NCBI GenBank assembly: GCA_963721365.1
Contig: CAVRJE010000015.1
Coordinates: 119,433 to 183,432 of the forward strand
Reading direction: 5' to 3'
From: CAIQPS01 sp963721365
GTDB taxonomy: Bacteria > Actinomycetota > Thermoleophilia > RBG-16-64-13
Length of the DNA: 64,000 bases
The notes under the pieces were generated by a model, which saw only the letters and a program-made list of their open reading frames with translations, made no database searches and had not been told where the DNA came from. The position numbers were made by a program, and so were the translations under genes. This document shows, piece after piece, positions 19,822-29,777 of this stretch. Every line of letters begins with the position of its first letter. Positions within the stretch are counted from its first letter, which is position 1.

Positions 19822-20121
19822 TCACCCACCGGGTGGCTCGGGATGGCGCGAGCAACGCGTCGCGAAAAGCCTCTGGCGGGACACCGGGTCGTAGCCACCG
19901 TAGCTCAGGGGGTTACACCGGAGGATCCTCCAGACGCCGAGGACGACTCCTCGGGCCGCTCCATATTCCCGGACGGCGTCGAGCGTGTACTGAGAGCACG
20001 AGGGATAGTACTTGCACCGGCCGGGCAGTCCGGGTGAGATCACCAACTGATAGCCGCGGATGGCGCCGATGAAGAGCGCCCGCACCGGGTTGCGGAGTGT
20101 CGTGAGGAAAGCTTGTTTCAC
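19822..20121 (-). CDS. yidD: membrane protein insertion efficiency factor YidD
   Basis: Small membrane-associated protein assisting YidC-dependent insertion. The full family signature is present: IRGYQLVISPGLPGRCKYYP, SCSQYTLDAVREYG and RILRCNPLSYGGYDPV. 99 residues, intact. Its ATG overlaps the end of rnpA (20118-20121), so rpmH-rnpA-yidD-yidC-jag form the usual leftward operon. Confidence 0.95.
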   Translation of the reverse strand: MKQAFLTTLRNPVRALFIGAIRGYQLVISPGLPGRCKYYPSCSQYTLDAVREYGAARGVVLGVWRILRCNPLSYGGYDPVSRQRLFATRCSRHPEPPGG

Positions 20122-20519
20122 GAGGATGGCCGCCGTACTTCCGGAGCCGACGACACAAGGGAGGCTTTGCGGAATACCTCCAACATCTTCGCCTCCACGG
20201 CCTTCGACCCGCCGGCTTCTAGCAGTTCGACGATCGGAGTGCGGGCGATGAGGACGAAATCCATATTCCCCTTGAAAGACTGATCATTGGCTCGAAAGGC
20301 CTCCCGCAGGACACGCTTCACCCGATTCCGATCGACAGCATTGCCCAGACGCTTCGACACCGAGAACCCGACTCGCGGCCTGGCTTCCCCGCCGGAAAGT
20401 ACCGGCTCCGAGCGCTCAAAATAGTATAGGACCAGATATTTGTTGGCAACAGACCGGCCCGCGCGGTAGACGCGAGCGAAGTCTTCGGATCGCGAGAGCC
20501 GGCCGCGAGACCGATCCAC
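20118..20519 (-). CDS. rnpA: ribonuclease P protein component RnpA
   Basis: Protein subunit of RNase P, which matures tRNA 5' ends. The family motif is RNRVKRVLREAFRAN near residue 65, preceded by RVGFSVSKRLGNAV. Start context DRSRGRLSRSEDFARVYRAG is typical. 133 residues, intact. It follows rpmH by two bases and overlaps yidD by four, as in most bacteria. Confidence 0.95.
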   Translation of the reverse strand: MDRSRGRLSRSEDFARVYRAGRSVANKYLVLYYFERSEPVLSGGEARPRVGFSVSKRLGNAVDRNRVKRVLREAFRANDQSFKGNMDFVLIARTPIVELLEAGGSKAVEAKMLEVFRKASLVSSAPEVRRPSS

Positions 20520-20521
20520 GG

Positions 20522-20656
20522 TTACGCCGATAGACGCTTACGACCCTTGTCGCGTCTGCGTTTGAGCACGGCCCGGCCGGCGCGAGTGCTCATGCGGGCC
20601 CGAAACCCGTGAGTCTTCTTGCGCTTGCGCTTGTTCGGCTGATACGTCCTCTTCAC
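20522..20656 (-). CDS. rpmH: 50S ribosomal protein L34
   Basis: Small ribosomal protein of 44 residues, translated from GTG 20656 to TAA at 20522-20524: it begins MKRTYQPNKRKRKKTHGFRA and ends KGRKRLSA, the complete L34 signature. A GAGG ribosome site lies just upstream of the GTG. It is the first gene of the leftward rpmH-rnpA-yidD-yidC-jag operon, next to the origin-like region. Confidence 0.96.
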   Translation of the reverse strand: MKRTYQPNKRKRKKTHGFRARMSTRAGRAVLKRRRDKGRKRLSA

Positions 20657-20917
20657 GTTTCCTCGCTTATCGCTCAGCGCCGGGGCAGGATCTCCACAGG
20701 CGCGAAGTAAAAGACACTACGGACCTCCTGCCGGCGCCGGGCGCACGCAGGGGTGGCGAAGTATACAAGTCCGGTGTGCGCCCGTCAATCGGCAGCAACA
20801 ACACAAACGCGCTGCACGGCTGCACATTCTGGTTTGCGCCCCGTCTCGCCGGGCGGCCGCGTGAGCTTCCCCTCGGTCCCCGCCAGGAGCCTCCCGCTGC
20901 AGGCGTACACAGGCTCC

Positions 20918-20935
20918 TGTGGATAATGTGGAAAA
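20918..20935 (-). promoter_or_regulatory. two adjacent DnaA boxes
   Basis: TGTGGATAA (20918-20926) is the exact reverse complement of the strong DnaA box TTATCCACA. It is followed without a gap by TGTGGAAAA (20927-20935), the complement of TTTTCCACA, which also fits TTWTNCACA. A head-to-tail pair with no spacer is unusual. Confidence 0.75.
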
Positions 20936-21280
20936 CCCCGGCTGCGCGCCGCATCTCGCGCTCCGCTGGACGTCCGGCAGGTCTGTGGAATTCCCCTCGC
21001 GCCGGACGACCGCTGTCAGCGCACGGACTCGTGCCGGCCGACGGACGGGCTCGCAGCCGCGTGCCGGCGAGGCATCGCACTCCGTCGCGACCAGGCTCTG
21101 TCGCCGACCCCGACCGACTCACGGCCGCCCCGCGACGACGCCACGGTCCGACTCCGAACCCGGCGGCCGCTACGCGGACGCGCGCAGCCCGACACTGCAC
21201 GCACTGCCCGCGGAGGGCCGACTCCCCTGGCCGCCGGTCCCGAGGGCACCCAGGGGGGCTCGAGAAACCGACTTTCCCCA

Positions 21281-21342
21281 TTTTCAACAGAAAAAGTGGT
21301 GTATGCGGGACTCGCGTTTCAGGTTCTACACGTTTTCAACAG
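21281..21342 (+). repeat. direct repeat TTTTCAACAG, DnaA-box-like
   Basis: The 10-base sequence TTTTCAACAG occurs at 21281-21290 and 21333-21342 in an A/T-richer part of the origin region. Its first nine bases differ from TTWTNCACA at one position. The second copy runs into CTGTGGAAGA and is 13 bases before the exact box at 21356. Confidence 0.6.
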
Positions 21343-21355
21343 CTGTGGAAGATTC

Positions 21356-21364
21356 TGTGGATAA
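21356..21364 (-). promoter_or_regulatory. DnaA box
   Basis: TGTGGATAA, the exact complement of TTATCCACA, in the origin region. Confidence 0.75.
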
Positions 21365-21478
21365 CATCAGTCTTATCCCTGCAAATCAACGGGCTTGCCG
21401 AGGAAGAAACTGGCCACTCGCGGAGCCTCGTTACAAAAGGAAATCAATGGACTTTCCGGGGTTCTCCGGGATATCCCC

Positions 21479-21487
21479 TGTGGAAAA
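21479..21487 (-). promoter_or_regulatory. DnaA box upstream of the GHKL gene
   Basis: TGTGGAAAA, complement of TTTTCCACA, fits TTWTNCACA. It lies about 20 bases before the likely start of the GHKL/HTH gene, so DnaA binding could also affect that gene. Confidence 0.6.
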
Positions 21488-21508
21488 TAGCCCCTCACCG
21501 TGGATACA

Positions 21509-22475
21509 ATGACCGCGTCTTTTTGGCACACGCGGTTCCTGCCTACCCGAAAGGCCCTGCTTTGCCGACGAGCCCATCCGCACAGGCTTCAAACCCCCCG
21601 AAAGAGGGCGTGGCGGCCGCGCCGGCAGGGGCGGGAGCGGCCGTGCCGGCGAGACCGGGGACAGTTGCGCCCGGGGGCCCAGCGATCGCGTTCGAGGAGC
21701 GTCCGGGCACTCGGACGATCGAAGCCATCTTGCCGCCGGCGACCCGCCCCGCATCGCGCTCTACCGCGAGCCTCAGGCCCCCCCGTGGAGTTCAGTCCCG
21801 CTGGACTATCCCGCGCGACAGGGCTCCGAGGCGGAGTCGCGCTATCCCTGCAACTCATCGAGATCCTCACTGCCCGGTCCTACTCCTTGGCCCGCGAGCA
21901 GGGAGGGGTCCATCCCCGATCGGCGTGTTTCGGGAGTTGATCGAGAATCTCGTGCACGCCTCTTTTGCCGGCGTGGTGATAACCATCCTCGACGGGGGCA
22001 ACACCGTCCGCGTCAGCGACCAGGGACCGGGCATACCCGACAAGGAAGCCGCCCTGCGCCCCGGCTTCACCTCGGCCGAGGCGGAGCGCCAAGCAGTACA
22101 TCCGAGGAGTGGGCTCCGGCTTCTCGGTCGTCAGGGAGACGCTGGCCGGTCTGGGCGGCACTCTGGAGATCGAGGACAACCTCGGCAGGGGGACGGTCGT
22201 CACGGCCCGAGTCGCCCCCGGCCCCGGAAACTGCTCTCGCGCCGGCCCCGGCCCCGGCCTATAATCTCCCTGAGCGCCAGCTTAAGGTTCTGTTGCTGAC
22301 GGTCGAGCTCGCGCCGGTCGGTCCGACCCGCATCGCCCAGGAATTGGGCGTGTCCACCTCGACCGCTTATCGAGACCTGGTGTCACTCGAGCAGGCAGGC
22401 TTCGTCGTCTGCCGACCTAGCGGGCACCGCTCGGCGACCGATGCGGGGCTGGCGTATCTCAACGCTGTGCTGTGA
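21509..22475 (+). CDS. GHKL-type ATPase with C-terminal helix-turn-helix, next to dnaA (several frame breaks)
   Basis: Not a standard origin gene. Joining frames gives an N-terminal Pro/Ala-rich stretch, LAAGDPPRIALYREPQAPPW, then SLQLIEILTARSYSLAREQG, the N-box FRELIENLVHASFAG, the G1 box VSDQGPGIPDKEAA, and GVGSGFSVVRETLAGLGGTL with LGRGTVV. These are the ATP-binding boxes of histidine kinases and anti-sigma factors, with no phospho-acceptor domain. A linker leads to LPERQLKVLLLTVELAP and the winged-helix-like GPTRIAQELGVSTSTAYRDL, ending AYLNAVL. Breaks near 21726, 21855, 21925, 22085 and 22240; several fit a lost C in a C-run. The start near 21509 is uncertain. Confidence 0.6.
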
Positions 22476-22531
22476 TGGTCGCCGCGCTCCTGCCTGAGGG
22501 GGCGGCGCGGAAGGGATGTGGAGGGGCGACC

Positions 22532-23981
22532 GTGGAGAGCAAGCTACAGCGACCCCATCTGGGAGAAGGCCCTCGAGGCTCATCTCCCAGCAGGTCAACG
22601 AGGGCACGTTCAACATCTGGTTCGCCCAGACCGCCGGCCTGGGCCTCACGGACAGCCTCTATTCTGTCGGGGTCTCTTCAGAGTTCGCCAAAGACTGGAT
22701 CGACTCGCGGTTTCGCGCCGTCATCTCCGATGCGGTGACCAGGTGGTGGGCAGCCCGGTGGACTGCGAGATCGTGGTGGTGCCGAATCTGGACCACCAGC
22801 TCCCCCAGAGTGGCACCGGCCAGCCGGGCGCGGGCACCGCGGCCGGCGCGCCCTCACGGCAGTCGCGGCAGCGACCGCCGAGGCCACGTCCGGCGCGCTC
22901 AGCAGGCGGTCCGGAGCCGAGCGCCGCTAACCTCCAGAGGCGAGCGCGCCGCGCGGCCGGCCTCGTGAGCAAGTACACGTTCGACACCTTCGTCGTCGGC
23001 CAGTCGAACCGCTTCGCCCACGCGGCCGCTCTGGCGGCGGCCGAGACCCCCGGCACGCAGTACAACCCCCTCTTCATCTATGGAGGCGTGGGCCTCGGGC
23101 AAGACCCACCTCCTGCAGGCGATCGGGCACTACGTTCTGCGTAACCATCCCGGTCTCAAGGTCCGCTACGTCACCCTCGAGACCTTCACCAACGAGTTCA
23201 TCAACTCGTTGCGCGACGACAGCATCGAGGGCTTCAAGAACCGATACCGCACCGTCGACGTGCTGCTCATCGACGACGTACAGTTCCTGCAGAAGAAGGA
23301 ACAGACCCAGGAGGAGTTCTTCCACACCTTCAACACCCTCTACGACGCGCAGAAGCAGATCGTGCTGACGTCGGACAGGCACCCGAAGGGACTGGCCACC
23401 CTCGAAGACAGGCTTGTTTCCCGCTTCGAGTGGGGCCTCATCACCGACATCCAGCCGCCCGATCTCGAGACCAGGGTGGCAATCCTGCGCAAGAAGGCCC
23501 GGACCGACCGCCTGGTCCTCGCGGACGACGACACTCTCATGCTCATCGCCTCACGGGTGCCCGACGAACATCCGGGAACTCGAAGGATGCCTCACCCGGG
23601 TGGTGGCCTACTCCTCCATCACCAAGCGCCCCATCGACGTGGAACTTGGCGCGCGAGGTGCTCAAGGATATCCCCGAGACCGCCACCTCGCGCGTCACCA
23701 TCGACGTCATTCTGTCGGCGGTCGCCGAGTCTACCGGGGTGTCGGTGACGGAGATCATCGGCGACAAGCGCTCCCGGCCTGTGGTGGAGAGCCGCCATGT
23801 GGCGATGTATCTCGCCCGGGAACTCACCGACTCCAGTCTGCCGAAGATCGGCGAGCGCTTCGGCAACCGAGACCACAGCACGGTCATCCACGCTGTTGAG
23901 AAGATCACAAAACTCATGCGAGAAGACCGGGAGATGTATAACCGGGTCCAGAGACTCACGACCAAGATCAAGAGCGCCTGA
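22532..23981 (+). CDS. dnaA: chromosomal replication initiator protein DnaA (several frame breaks)
   Basis: AAA+ initiator that binds DnaA boxes and melts oriC. Domain I: EKALEAHL, NEGTFNIWFAQTAGLGLTDS. A Pro/Arg/Gly-rich domain II follows. AAA+ domain: KYTFDTFVVGQSNRFAHAAA, Walker A YGGVGLGKTHLLQAIG, Walker B VDVLLIDDVQFLQ, sensor 1 IVLTSDRHPKGL, arginine finger EDRLVSRFEWGL. Domain IV: RHVAMYLARELTDSSLPKIG with GNRDHSTVIHAVEKI. Breaks near 22545, 22590, 22742, 23098, 23568 and 23650; at 23098 GG appears as GGG, and at 22742 one base seems lost. Start GTG 22532 is preferred because GGAGGGG sits just upstream; GTG 22518 is an alternative. Confidence 0.93.
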
Positions 23982-24262
23982 TGGCCCCAAACCCACACCG
24001 CCCTGTCGACAACCGGGGCACAGACTGTGCACAGACATGCTCTTTTCGGCCCCGACTGTGTGACTCCGCATTCTTACTCCCGGCCGGCCGCGCTCCTTCC
24101 ACAGCTTTGTCCCCGCCCCGCGACCGAGCATTCCGGTTGCTCATCCTTCTCACGACCTCCATCCACACCTTCCACAGTGTCTACTAATCCGGCTATATTT
24201 CTCACTAAGGATATTTCTAGTAATAAGCGGCATATCGCGCGCCGAGCAACCGAGGAGCACCG
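23982..24262. other. dnaA-dnaN intergenic region with A/T-rich segment
   Basis: 281 bases without a gene. It holds degenerate DnaA-like sites (TTCCACAG at 24097, CATCCACAC at 24160, TTCCACAGT at 24170, plus TGTCGACAA and TGTGCACAG near 24005-24035). An A/T-rich stretch at about 24183-24235 could serve as an unwinding element or as the dnaN promoter. No site matches the strict consensus, so it is ranked below the rpmH-side region as oriC. Confidence 0.5.
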
Positions 24263-25369
24263 ATGAAACTGATCACGAACAAGCAGGCGTTAGTGGAATG
24301 TCTCGGGATCGTCAACAAGGCGGTGTCTTCGCGGAGTTCGATCCAGGTGCTCTCGGGTGTACTCATCGACGCCCGGAGTGAGGGAGTGGTGCTGTCGGCC
24401 ACCGATATGGAGATATCGATCAAGGCTCCCCTTGCCGCGCGAGTGGAAGAACCTGGTTCGCTCGTGGTCCCGGCGCGGATCGCCTCAGAGATCGCGCGAA
24501 GTCTGCCGTCCGGGTGACGTGGTGCTCGAGCAGAGAGCCGGAGAGACGCAGGTGGAGATACGTGCAGGCGAATCGCTCTTCAACCTCCACTCGCTGCCGG
24601 CTGTCGATTTTCCGCAACTACCCGCTCCGGTGGGCGAAAGCTTCACGGTCGGAAAAGCGGGATTCCTCGAGACCGTCGACCGCGTGGCGCCATCGGCGTC
24701 GCGGGACGAGACCCGGCCGGTGCTGACCGGGGTGCTCATCCACTTCACAAAGAACCAGGTGCGCATGGTTGCCACCGATAGCTACCGGCTGAGTGTGAAA
24801 GAGACCCCCATTGAGTCATCGGCGCCCGAGCTCGCTCCAGGCGATCGTCCCGGCGAGGACGCTCATGGAGTTGTCCCGGATAGCGAGCGCCCTTCCCGAC
24901 GACACCATCACCATCGTCCCCACCGAAAACCAGATGCTGTTCCAGGTGGGGGGCGTCATCCTGATCTCCCGGCTGATCGACGGCCAGTTCCCCAACTACC
25001 GCCAGTTGATCCCCGAGACGTTCGACTATGAGGTGGCGGTCGACCACGACGAACTTCTCGAGGCGGTCCGCCGCGTGGGCCTGCTGGCCCAGAAGAACGC
25101 TCCGCTTCGGCATGCGTTTCGCCAACAACACCCTCACGGTTTCCGCCGAATCGCAGGATGTGGGGAAAGCCCACGAAGCCATGCCGGTGCAGTACTCCGG
25201 TGACGACCTGGAGATAGGCTTCAACCCTGAGTTCCTGGAGGCCGGCGTGGCGGCGGTCAAAGAGGAGGCGGTGTACCTCCGCTTCATCAGTCCCCTACGT
25301 CCCGGACTGCTCAAGGGCGCCTCGGACGACTTCCTCTATCTCGTCATGCCTATACGCTTGAGCGACTAG
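24263..25369 (+). CDS. dnaN: DNA polymerase III beta subunit (sliding clamp) (three frame breaks)
   Basis: Ring-shaped processivity factor. It starts at ATG 24263 after GAGGAG. Segments in order: MKLITNKQALVECLGIVNKA, VVLSATDMEISIKAPL, GESLFNLHSLPAVDFPQLP, RDETRPVLTGVLIHF, MVATDSYRLSVKE, IVPARTLMELSRIAS, RLIDGQFPNYRQLIPE, and the C-terminal LYLVMPIRLSD with the conserved MP-R ending. Breaks near 24512, 24833 and 25112 each fit one extra base. At 25112 removal of one C gives NAPLRMRFANN with exact family spacing. Confidence 0.94.
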
Positions 25370-25379
25370 GACGCTCGCA

Positions 25380-25679
25380 GTGACGCCGCCCGCAAAAGGC
25401 ACGCGGAAGCCGGCGGCTCCCGAACTCGTCCCCGTACGGCTTCCCATCACGCTGGGCCAGTTCCTCAAAGTAGCGAGCCTCGCCTCCTCCGGAGGAGAGG
25501 CGAAGGCTCTCATCGGGCGCGGGTCGGTCCGGGTGAACGGCGAGACGGAGCAGAGACGCGGCCGCAAGCTCGTGCCCGGCGACGTCGTGCAGGTGGAGGC
25601 CGCGGCGGCTCAGGTCGCCGCCATTGCCGGTGTGCCGGCGGACGGCTCGCCGGATGCCTCGGCCCACAGCGCTCCGTAG
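25380..25679 (+). CDS. S4-domain RNA-binding protein (YaaA/RlbA-like)
   Basis: 99-residue S4 protein in the position where YaaA-type proteins occur, between dnaN and recF. The S4 core is visible: PITLGQFLKVASLASSGGEA, KALIGRGSVRVNGETEQRRG and RKLVPGDVVQVE. Start GTG 25380, 10 bases after the dnaN stop; recF starts 9 bases downstream. The Ala-rich tail is an extension. No frame break. Confidence 0.85.
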   Translation: MTPPAKGTRKPAAPELVPVRLPITLGQFLKVASLASSGGEAKALIGRGSVRVNGETEQRRGRKLVPGDVVQVEAAAAQVAAIAGVPADGSPDASAHSAP

Positions 25680-25688
25680 CGCCCGGCG

Positions 25689-26834
25689 ATGTTCGTCAGG
25701 AGATTGAGTCTCACGAATCTCCGCTGCCGGCACGAGCTGGAGGTGGATCTGGATGAAGGCCTCAATATCCTGGTAGGCCCCAACGGGGCAGGCAAGACCA
25801 CCGTCCTCGAGGCCGCCGCGCTCGTGCTGCTCGGCGCTCCCCTGCGAACCACCAACGTGCGCGAAGTGATCGCACGAGACAGGGATCATTTGCGGGTGGA
25901 GATAGAGCTGGGGGAGACCGGGGGCGGGTCGGGAGCCGCCGCGGCCGTCACGGCAGCGGCGGCTTATGGCCGGGATGGCGAGAGGCGCCTTACCGCGGAC
26001 GGCGCGGCGCTTGACGACGCGGGCCGCTGGAAGGAGTTGCTGCCCGTGCGGACCTTCGCCCCCGACGACCTTCGCCTGATAAAGGGAAGCCCGCGAAGGC
26101 GCCGCGAGTATCTCGACAGCCTGGCCGGCCGCTCGTACCCGGAGTATCCGGGGACGTTGCGGCGGTACGAGGAAGCGCTCTCACAGAGGAACTACCTCCT
26201 GCGCACTGTCGCGGGGAGGATTGCGGGATACCGAGTTCGAGCCGTGGGAGACACTGCTTGCGACAACGGGGCGGCTCGTTTCGGGCTGGCGAGCCGCTTC
26301 GCTCTCCTCCTTCGTCGGCGCCTTCCAGCGGACCCACGAGGAGTTGACGGGCGAGCCGAGCGGAGAACTTGAAGCTGGTCTACCGGACGAACGTCGCCGA
26401 CCTGGACGAGCCCGCATACCGGGCCCGGCTCGCCGAGAGCCGGGGAGCCGACAGGCAGCGCACCTATACTCACCTCGGTCCGCATCGGGACGATCTCCGG
26501 CTGCTTCGCCGGCGGTCTGGACATGCGCGAGTGCGCCTCGCAAGGGGAGCAGCGGACGGCCCTGCTGGCTCTGGTGCTCGCCGAGTGGGAGCAGCTCCTG
26601 CCCGGCCCCGCGCGGCCGCTGCTGCTACTCGACGACGTGATGAGCGAGCTCGATCCATCCAGGCGGCGAAGGCTGATCGCCTTCACCCGCCGCGGGGGGC
26701 AGACGGTGATAACCACCACAGACCTCCGCTACTTCTCCCCGGAAGAGCTTGAGCAGGCCCGGGTCATCGACCTCGGGCCGGCGGAGACGGATACGGCCGA
26801 CGCTGCGGCACCAAAGGAAACCGCGGATGGCTGA
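25689..26834 (+). CDS. recF: DNA replication/repair protein RecF (three frame breaks)
   Basis: SMC/ABC-like ATPase that promotes RecA loading at gaps. Start FVRRLSLTNLRCRHELEVDL; Walker A LVGPNGAGKTTVLEAAALV; VRTFAPDDLRLIKGSPRRRR and LDSLAGRSYPEY are typical. Later frames give EFEPWETLLA, HLGPHRDDLRL, the signature ECASQGEQRTALLALVLAEW and Walker B LLLLDDVMSELDPSRRRRL. Breaks near 26222, 26372 and 26512 each fit one extra base. The stop overlaps the dciA start. Confidence 0.92.
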
Positions 26835-27456
26835 CAAGCCGGATTTCGACCGTCTGGGCGACTTGCTGCCGGCGAATGAGGCGGCGGCCCCATCCGCCGG
26901 GGCGGCCGGAGGAGCCGGCTGCCGGGGCGCTGCCGCCCCACCGCAGACTCCGGCAAGCGGCGCCGCGGTTGCAGGCGCGGCACGCGCGCGCCGCGGACCT
27001 GGACCGGCGACTCTCGGCGGTGTGGGCCGAAGTGGTCGGGGCTGAGGTGGCGGGCAACGCGAGGCCCGCGCAGCTGCGAGGCGGCCGCCTGGTCGTCACC
27101 ACCTCATCCAGCGCCTGGGCGCAGACCCTCCAGCTGATGAGCGAGATGATCATCGCCCGGCTGAACGAGCGGCTCGGCGCAGGGGTCGTCGAGAAGGCCG
27201 TGTTCCGGCACGCCGGGTGGGACATGTCGGCCGCCCCGCTGTCTGCTTCGGCCCCTACCTCGCGCAGCCGGGCGGCCCGGCCCCCGTCCGCGGGCCTGCC
27301 GCCGCCGGGGACGATCTGGCCCGGTTCTCGGACGAGGAGAAGCAGGCTCTGGCCGATCTCGAACTGCTCCCTCTTCCCCCCTCCGTCAAAGACACGATCC
27401 GAGACGCGATGAAGGCCGGATTCGTCCGCGCCAGGCAGGATTTCGGCCGCTCATAG
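26827..27456 (+). CDS. dciA: DciA-like DUF721 protein (two frame breaks)
   Basis: DUF721 protein; the family includes DciA, which helps load the replicative helicase in bacteria lacking DnaC or DnaI. Start ADKPDFDRLGDLLPANE overlaps recF. After an Ala/Pro-rich linker, the next frame gives the DUF721 core: LDRRLSAVWAEVVGAEVAGN, LRGGRLVVTTSSSAWAQTLQ, IIARLNERLGAGVVEKAVFR. A final frame has FSDEEKQALADLELLPLPPS. Breaks lie near 26990 and 27240. Position between recF and gyrB is the actinobacterial arrangement. Confidence 0.8.
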
Positions 27457-27631
27457 CGTACTATTCGAGGTCGGGAAAAGGCCCCATGTGGTAGAATATG
27501 ACGTGTGGTCAGCACGACCCAGAGTCACAGGATCGGGCCCTTCTTCCAGCCTTCCGGGAGCATCCCCATCATGCGTGTTGGCTCTGCGCGACCGGGAGGA
27601 AGTCGCGTGAAGAGAGAGAGGTCGTCGAGGT

Positions 27632-29774
27632 TTGGCAGAGCAGTATAACGCCAGCGCTATCCAGGTCCTAGAGGGCCTCGAGCCCGTACGCAAGCGGCCC
27701 GGTATGTACATCGGGTCCACCGGGCACCGGGGGCTTCACCATCTCGTGTACGAGGTGGTCGACAACTCCGTCGATGAAGCCCTGGCGGGCTACTGCGCCA
27801 CCATCGACGTCACCATCTACCCCGACGCTTCGGTCCGCGTCGTCGACGATGGGCGGGGCATTCCCGTCGACGTCATGCCTCAATATGACAAGTCCGCGCT
27901 CGAGATCGTCATGACCAAACTGCACGCCGGCGGCAAGTTCGGCGGCGAAGGATACAAGGTCTCCGGGGGGCTGCACGGCGTGGGCATCAGCGTGGTGAAC
28001 GCGCTCTCCGAGCGGCTTACCGTCGAGGTCTGCCGGGATGGATACCGCTATCGGCAGCGCTACGAGCGCGGCACGCCGACGGGCCCGGTCGAGAAGGTCG
28101 AGAAGTGCGGGGACCGCCTGGGGACCATGATCCATTTCATGCCCGACTCCCAGATCTTCGACGATCTCAATTTCAACTTCTCCACTCTGTCTCAGCGCCT
28201 GCGGGAAATGGCCTTCCTCAACCGCTCGCTGCGCATCAGCCTTACCGACGAGCGGGAAGAGGCCGAGGAGGTGTCGGCCCCGGGGGTCGACGACGACTAC
28301 GGAGACAGCGACGAGGTCGGCCGAAGGAGATTCCGCGGCCGGTGGCCCGGGGCGCACCGCCCCCAAGGCTGCCGGCGGGGCTAAGACCGACGATGCGGCG
28401 GCCGCTCGGGCGCTGCAGGACGACGCGACGTGCGAGGTGACCCTCCTGGGCAAGGGCCCCGGCGGGCCCAAGTCGGTCGTCTACTGCTACAGCGGCGGTA
28501 TCGTCGACTTCGTCAAGCACATCAACAAGCACAAGGAAGCCATCCATCCCCGGGTGATCCACTTCGAAAGCCAGGGCGAGGTAGTCGAGGAGCAGACCGG
28601 GCACACCGTGACCAAGCCTCACTCGGTCGAGGTCGCGATGCAGTGGAACGCCGGCTACACCGACAATGTCTTCTCGTTCGCGAACAACATCAACACCCAC
28701 GAAGGTGGCACTCACCTGTCGGGTATCCGGTCGGCCCTCACGCGCACCATCAACGACTACGCGCGGTCGAAGGGCTTCCTCAAGGAAAAAGAGGAGAATC
28801 TGAGCGGCGAGGACGTCCGCGAAGGCCTGGTGGCCATCGTCAGCGTCAAGCTGCAGGATCCCCAGTATGAGGGCCAGACCAAGACCAAGCTGGGCAACTC
28901 CGAGATCCGGGGCTTCGTCGAGGGCGTAGTCAACCAGAAGCTGGCCGAGTTCCTGGAGGAGAACCCCTCCGACGCCAAGCAGATCATCAGCAAGACTGTG
29001 CAGGCGGCGCACGCGCGCCAGGCTGCTCGCAAGGCACGCGACCTCACCCGCCGCAAGAGCATCCTCGAGAACACCACGTTGCCCGGCAAGCTGGCCGACT
29101 GCTCCATCCGCGACCCCGCGTCGTGCGAGCTCTACCTGGTGGAGGGCGATTCGGCCGGCGGCTCCGCGAAACAGGCGCGGGACCGCAGCTTCCAGGCCAT
29201 CCTGCCCTTGCGGGGCAAGATCATCAACGTGGAGAAGGCCCGGCTCAACAAGATCCTCTCCAACACCGAGATCCAGGCGATCATCAGCGCCTGCGGCACC
29301 AGCCTGGCCGACGAGTTCGACCTGGCCGGCGCCCGCTACCACAAGCTGATCATCATGACCGATGCCGACGTCGACGGGGCGCACATCCGCACCCTCATCC
29401 TCACCTTCCTGTTCCGGAGCATGCCGGACTTGATTGAAGCCGGTTACGTCTACATCGCCCAGCCTCCTCTCTATCGGGTGATGCAAAAACGCCAAGACTA
29501 CTACGCCTTCAACGACGCGCAGCTCGAGCAACTCCTCGAGCGCATCGGCAGGCAGGGCATCACGCTACAGCGCTTCAAGGGGCTCGGCGAGATGAACCCG
29601 GAGCAGCTCTGGGAGACGACCATGAATCCCGACAAGCGGACGCTCCTCCAGGTGACGGTGGACGACGCCGCTATCGCCGACGAGGTCTTCAGCACCCTCA
29701 TGGGCGACAACGTGGAACCGCGGCGCGAGTTCATCACCGAGAACGCACGTTACGTGCGCACGTTGGACGTGTAG
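27632..29774 (+). CDS. gyrB: DNA gyrase subunit B (one frame-break region, long internal linker)
   Basis: ATPase subunit of gyrase. GHKL domain: VRKRPGMYIGSTGHRGLHHL, VDNSVDEALAGY, VVDDGRGIPV and GLHGVGISVVNALSE. Transducer: YCYSGGIVDFVKHINKHK, HEGGTHLSG. TOPRIM: YLVEGDSAGGSAKQARDR, PLRGKIINVEKAR, and IIMTDADVDGAHIRTL. C-terminus YVRTLDV. Between LRISLTDERE and YCYSGG there is an unusually long insert of about 65 residues (acidic, then Arg/Gly, then Ala-rich), and the frame changes inside it near 28340-28400. The start is taken at TTG 27632; a GTG at 27607 would read through if one base were extra. Confidence 0.94.
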
Positions 29775-29777
29775 GCC

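Larger units (their letters stand above)
20905..21490. other. oriC: probable replication origin region (oriC candidate)
   Basis: About 850 bases between rpmH (ends 20656) and the GHKL gene (starts near 21509) contain no convincing gene. Within them are four exact matches to the DnaA-box consensus TTWTNCACA on the minus strand (starting 20918, 20927, 21356, 21479) and two one-mismatch TTTTCAACA copies. The flanking order rpmH / dnaA-dnaN-recF-gyrB-gyrA is the classical bacterial origin context. A second, weaker candidate is the dnaA-dnaN gap. The stretch 20990-21260 is very GC-rich with no recognisable signal. Confidence 0.65.

Noticed and set aside
20657..21500. A protein-coding gene in the rpmH-side intergenic region
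   Set aside because: Frames are open only because of high GC; products are Arg/Pro/Ala-rich without signature, and DnaA boxes fall inside them.
22532..23981. Programmed frameshifting in dnaA and other replication genes
   Set aside because: No slippery heptamers or common downstream structures; breaks occur at unrelated places, both gains and losses, and in dozens of genes. Sequence error is simpler.
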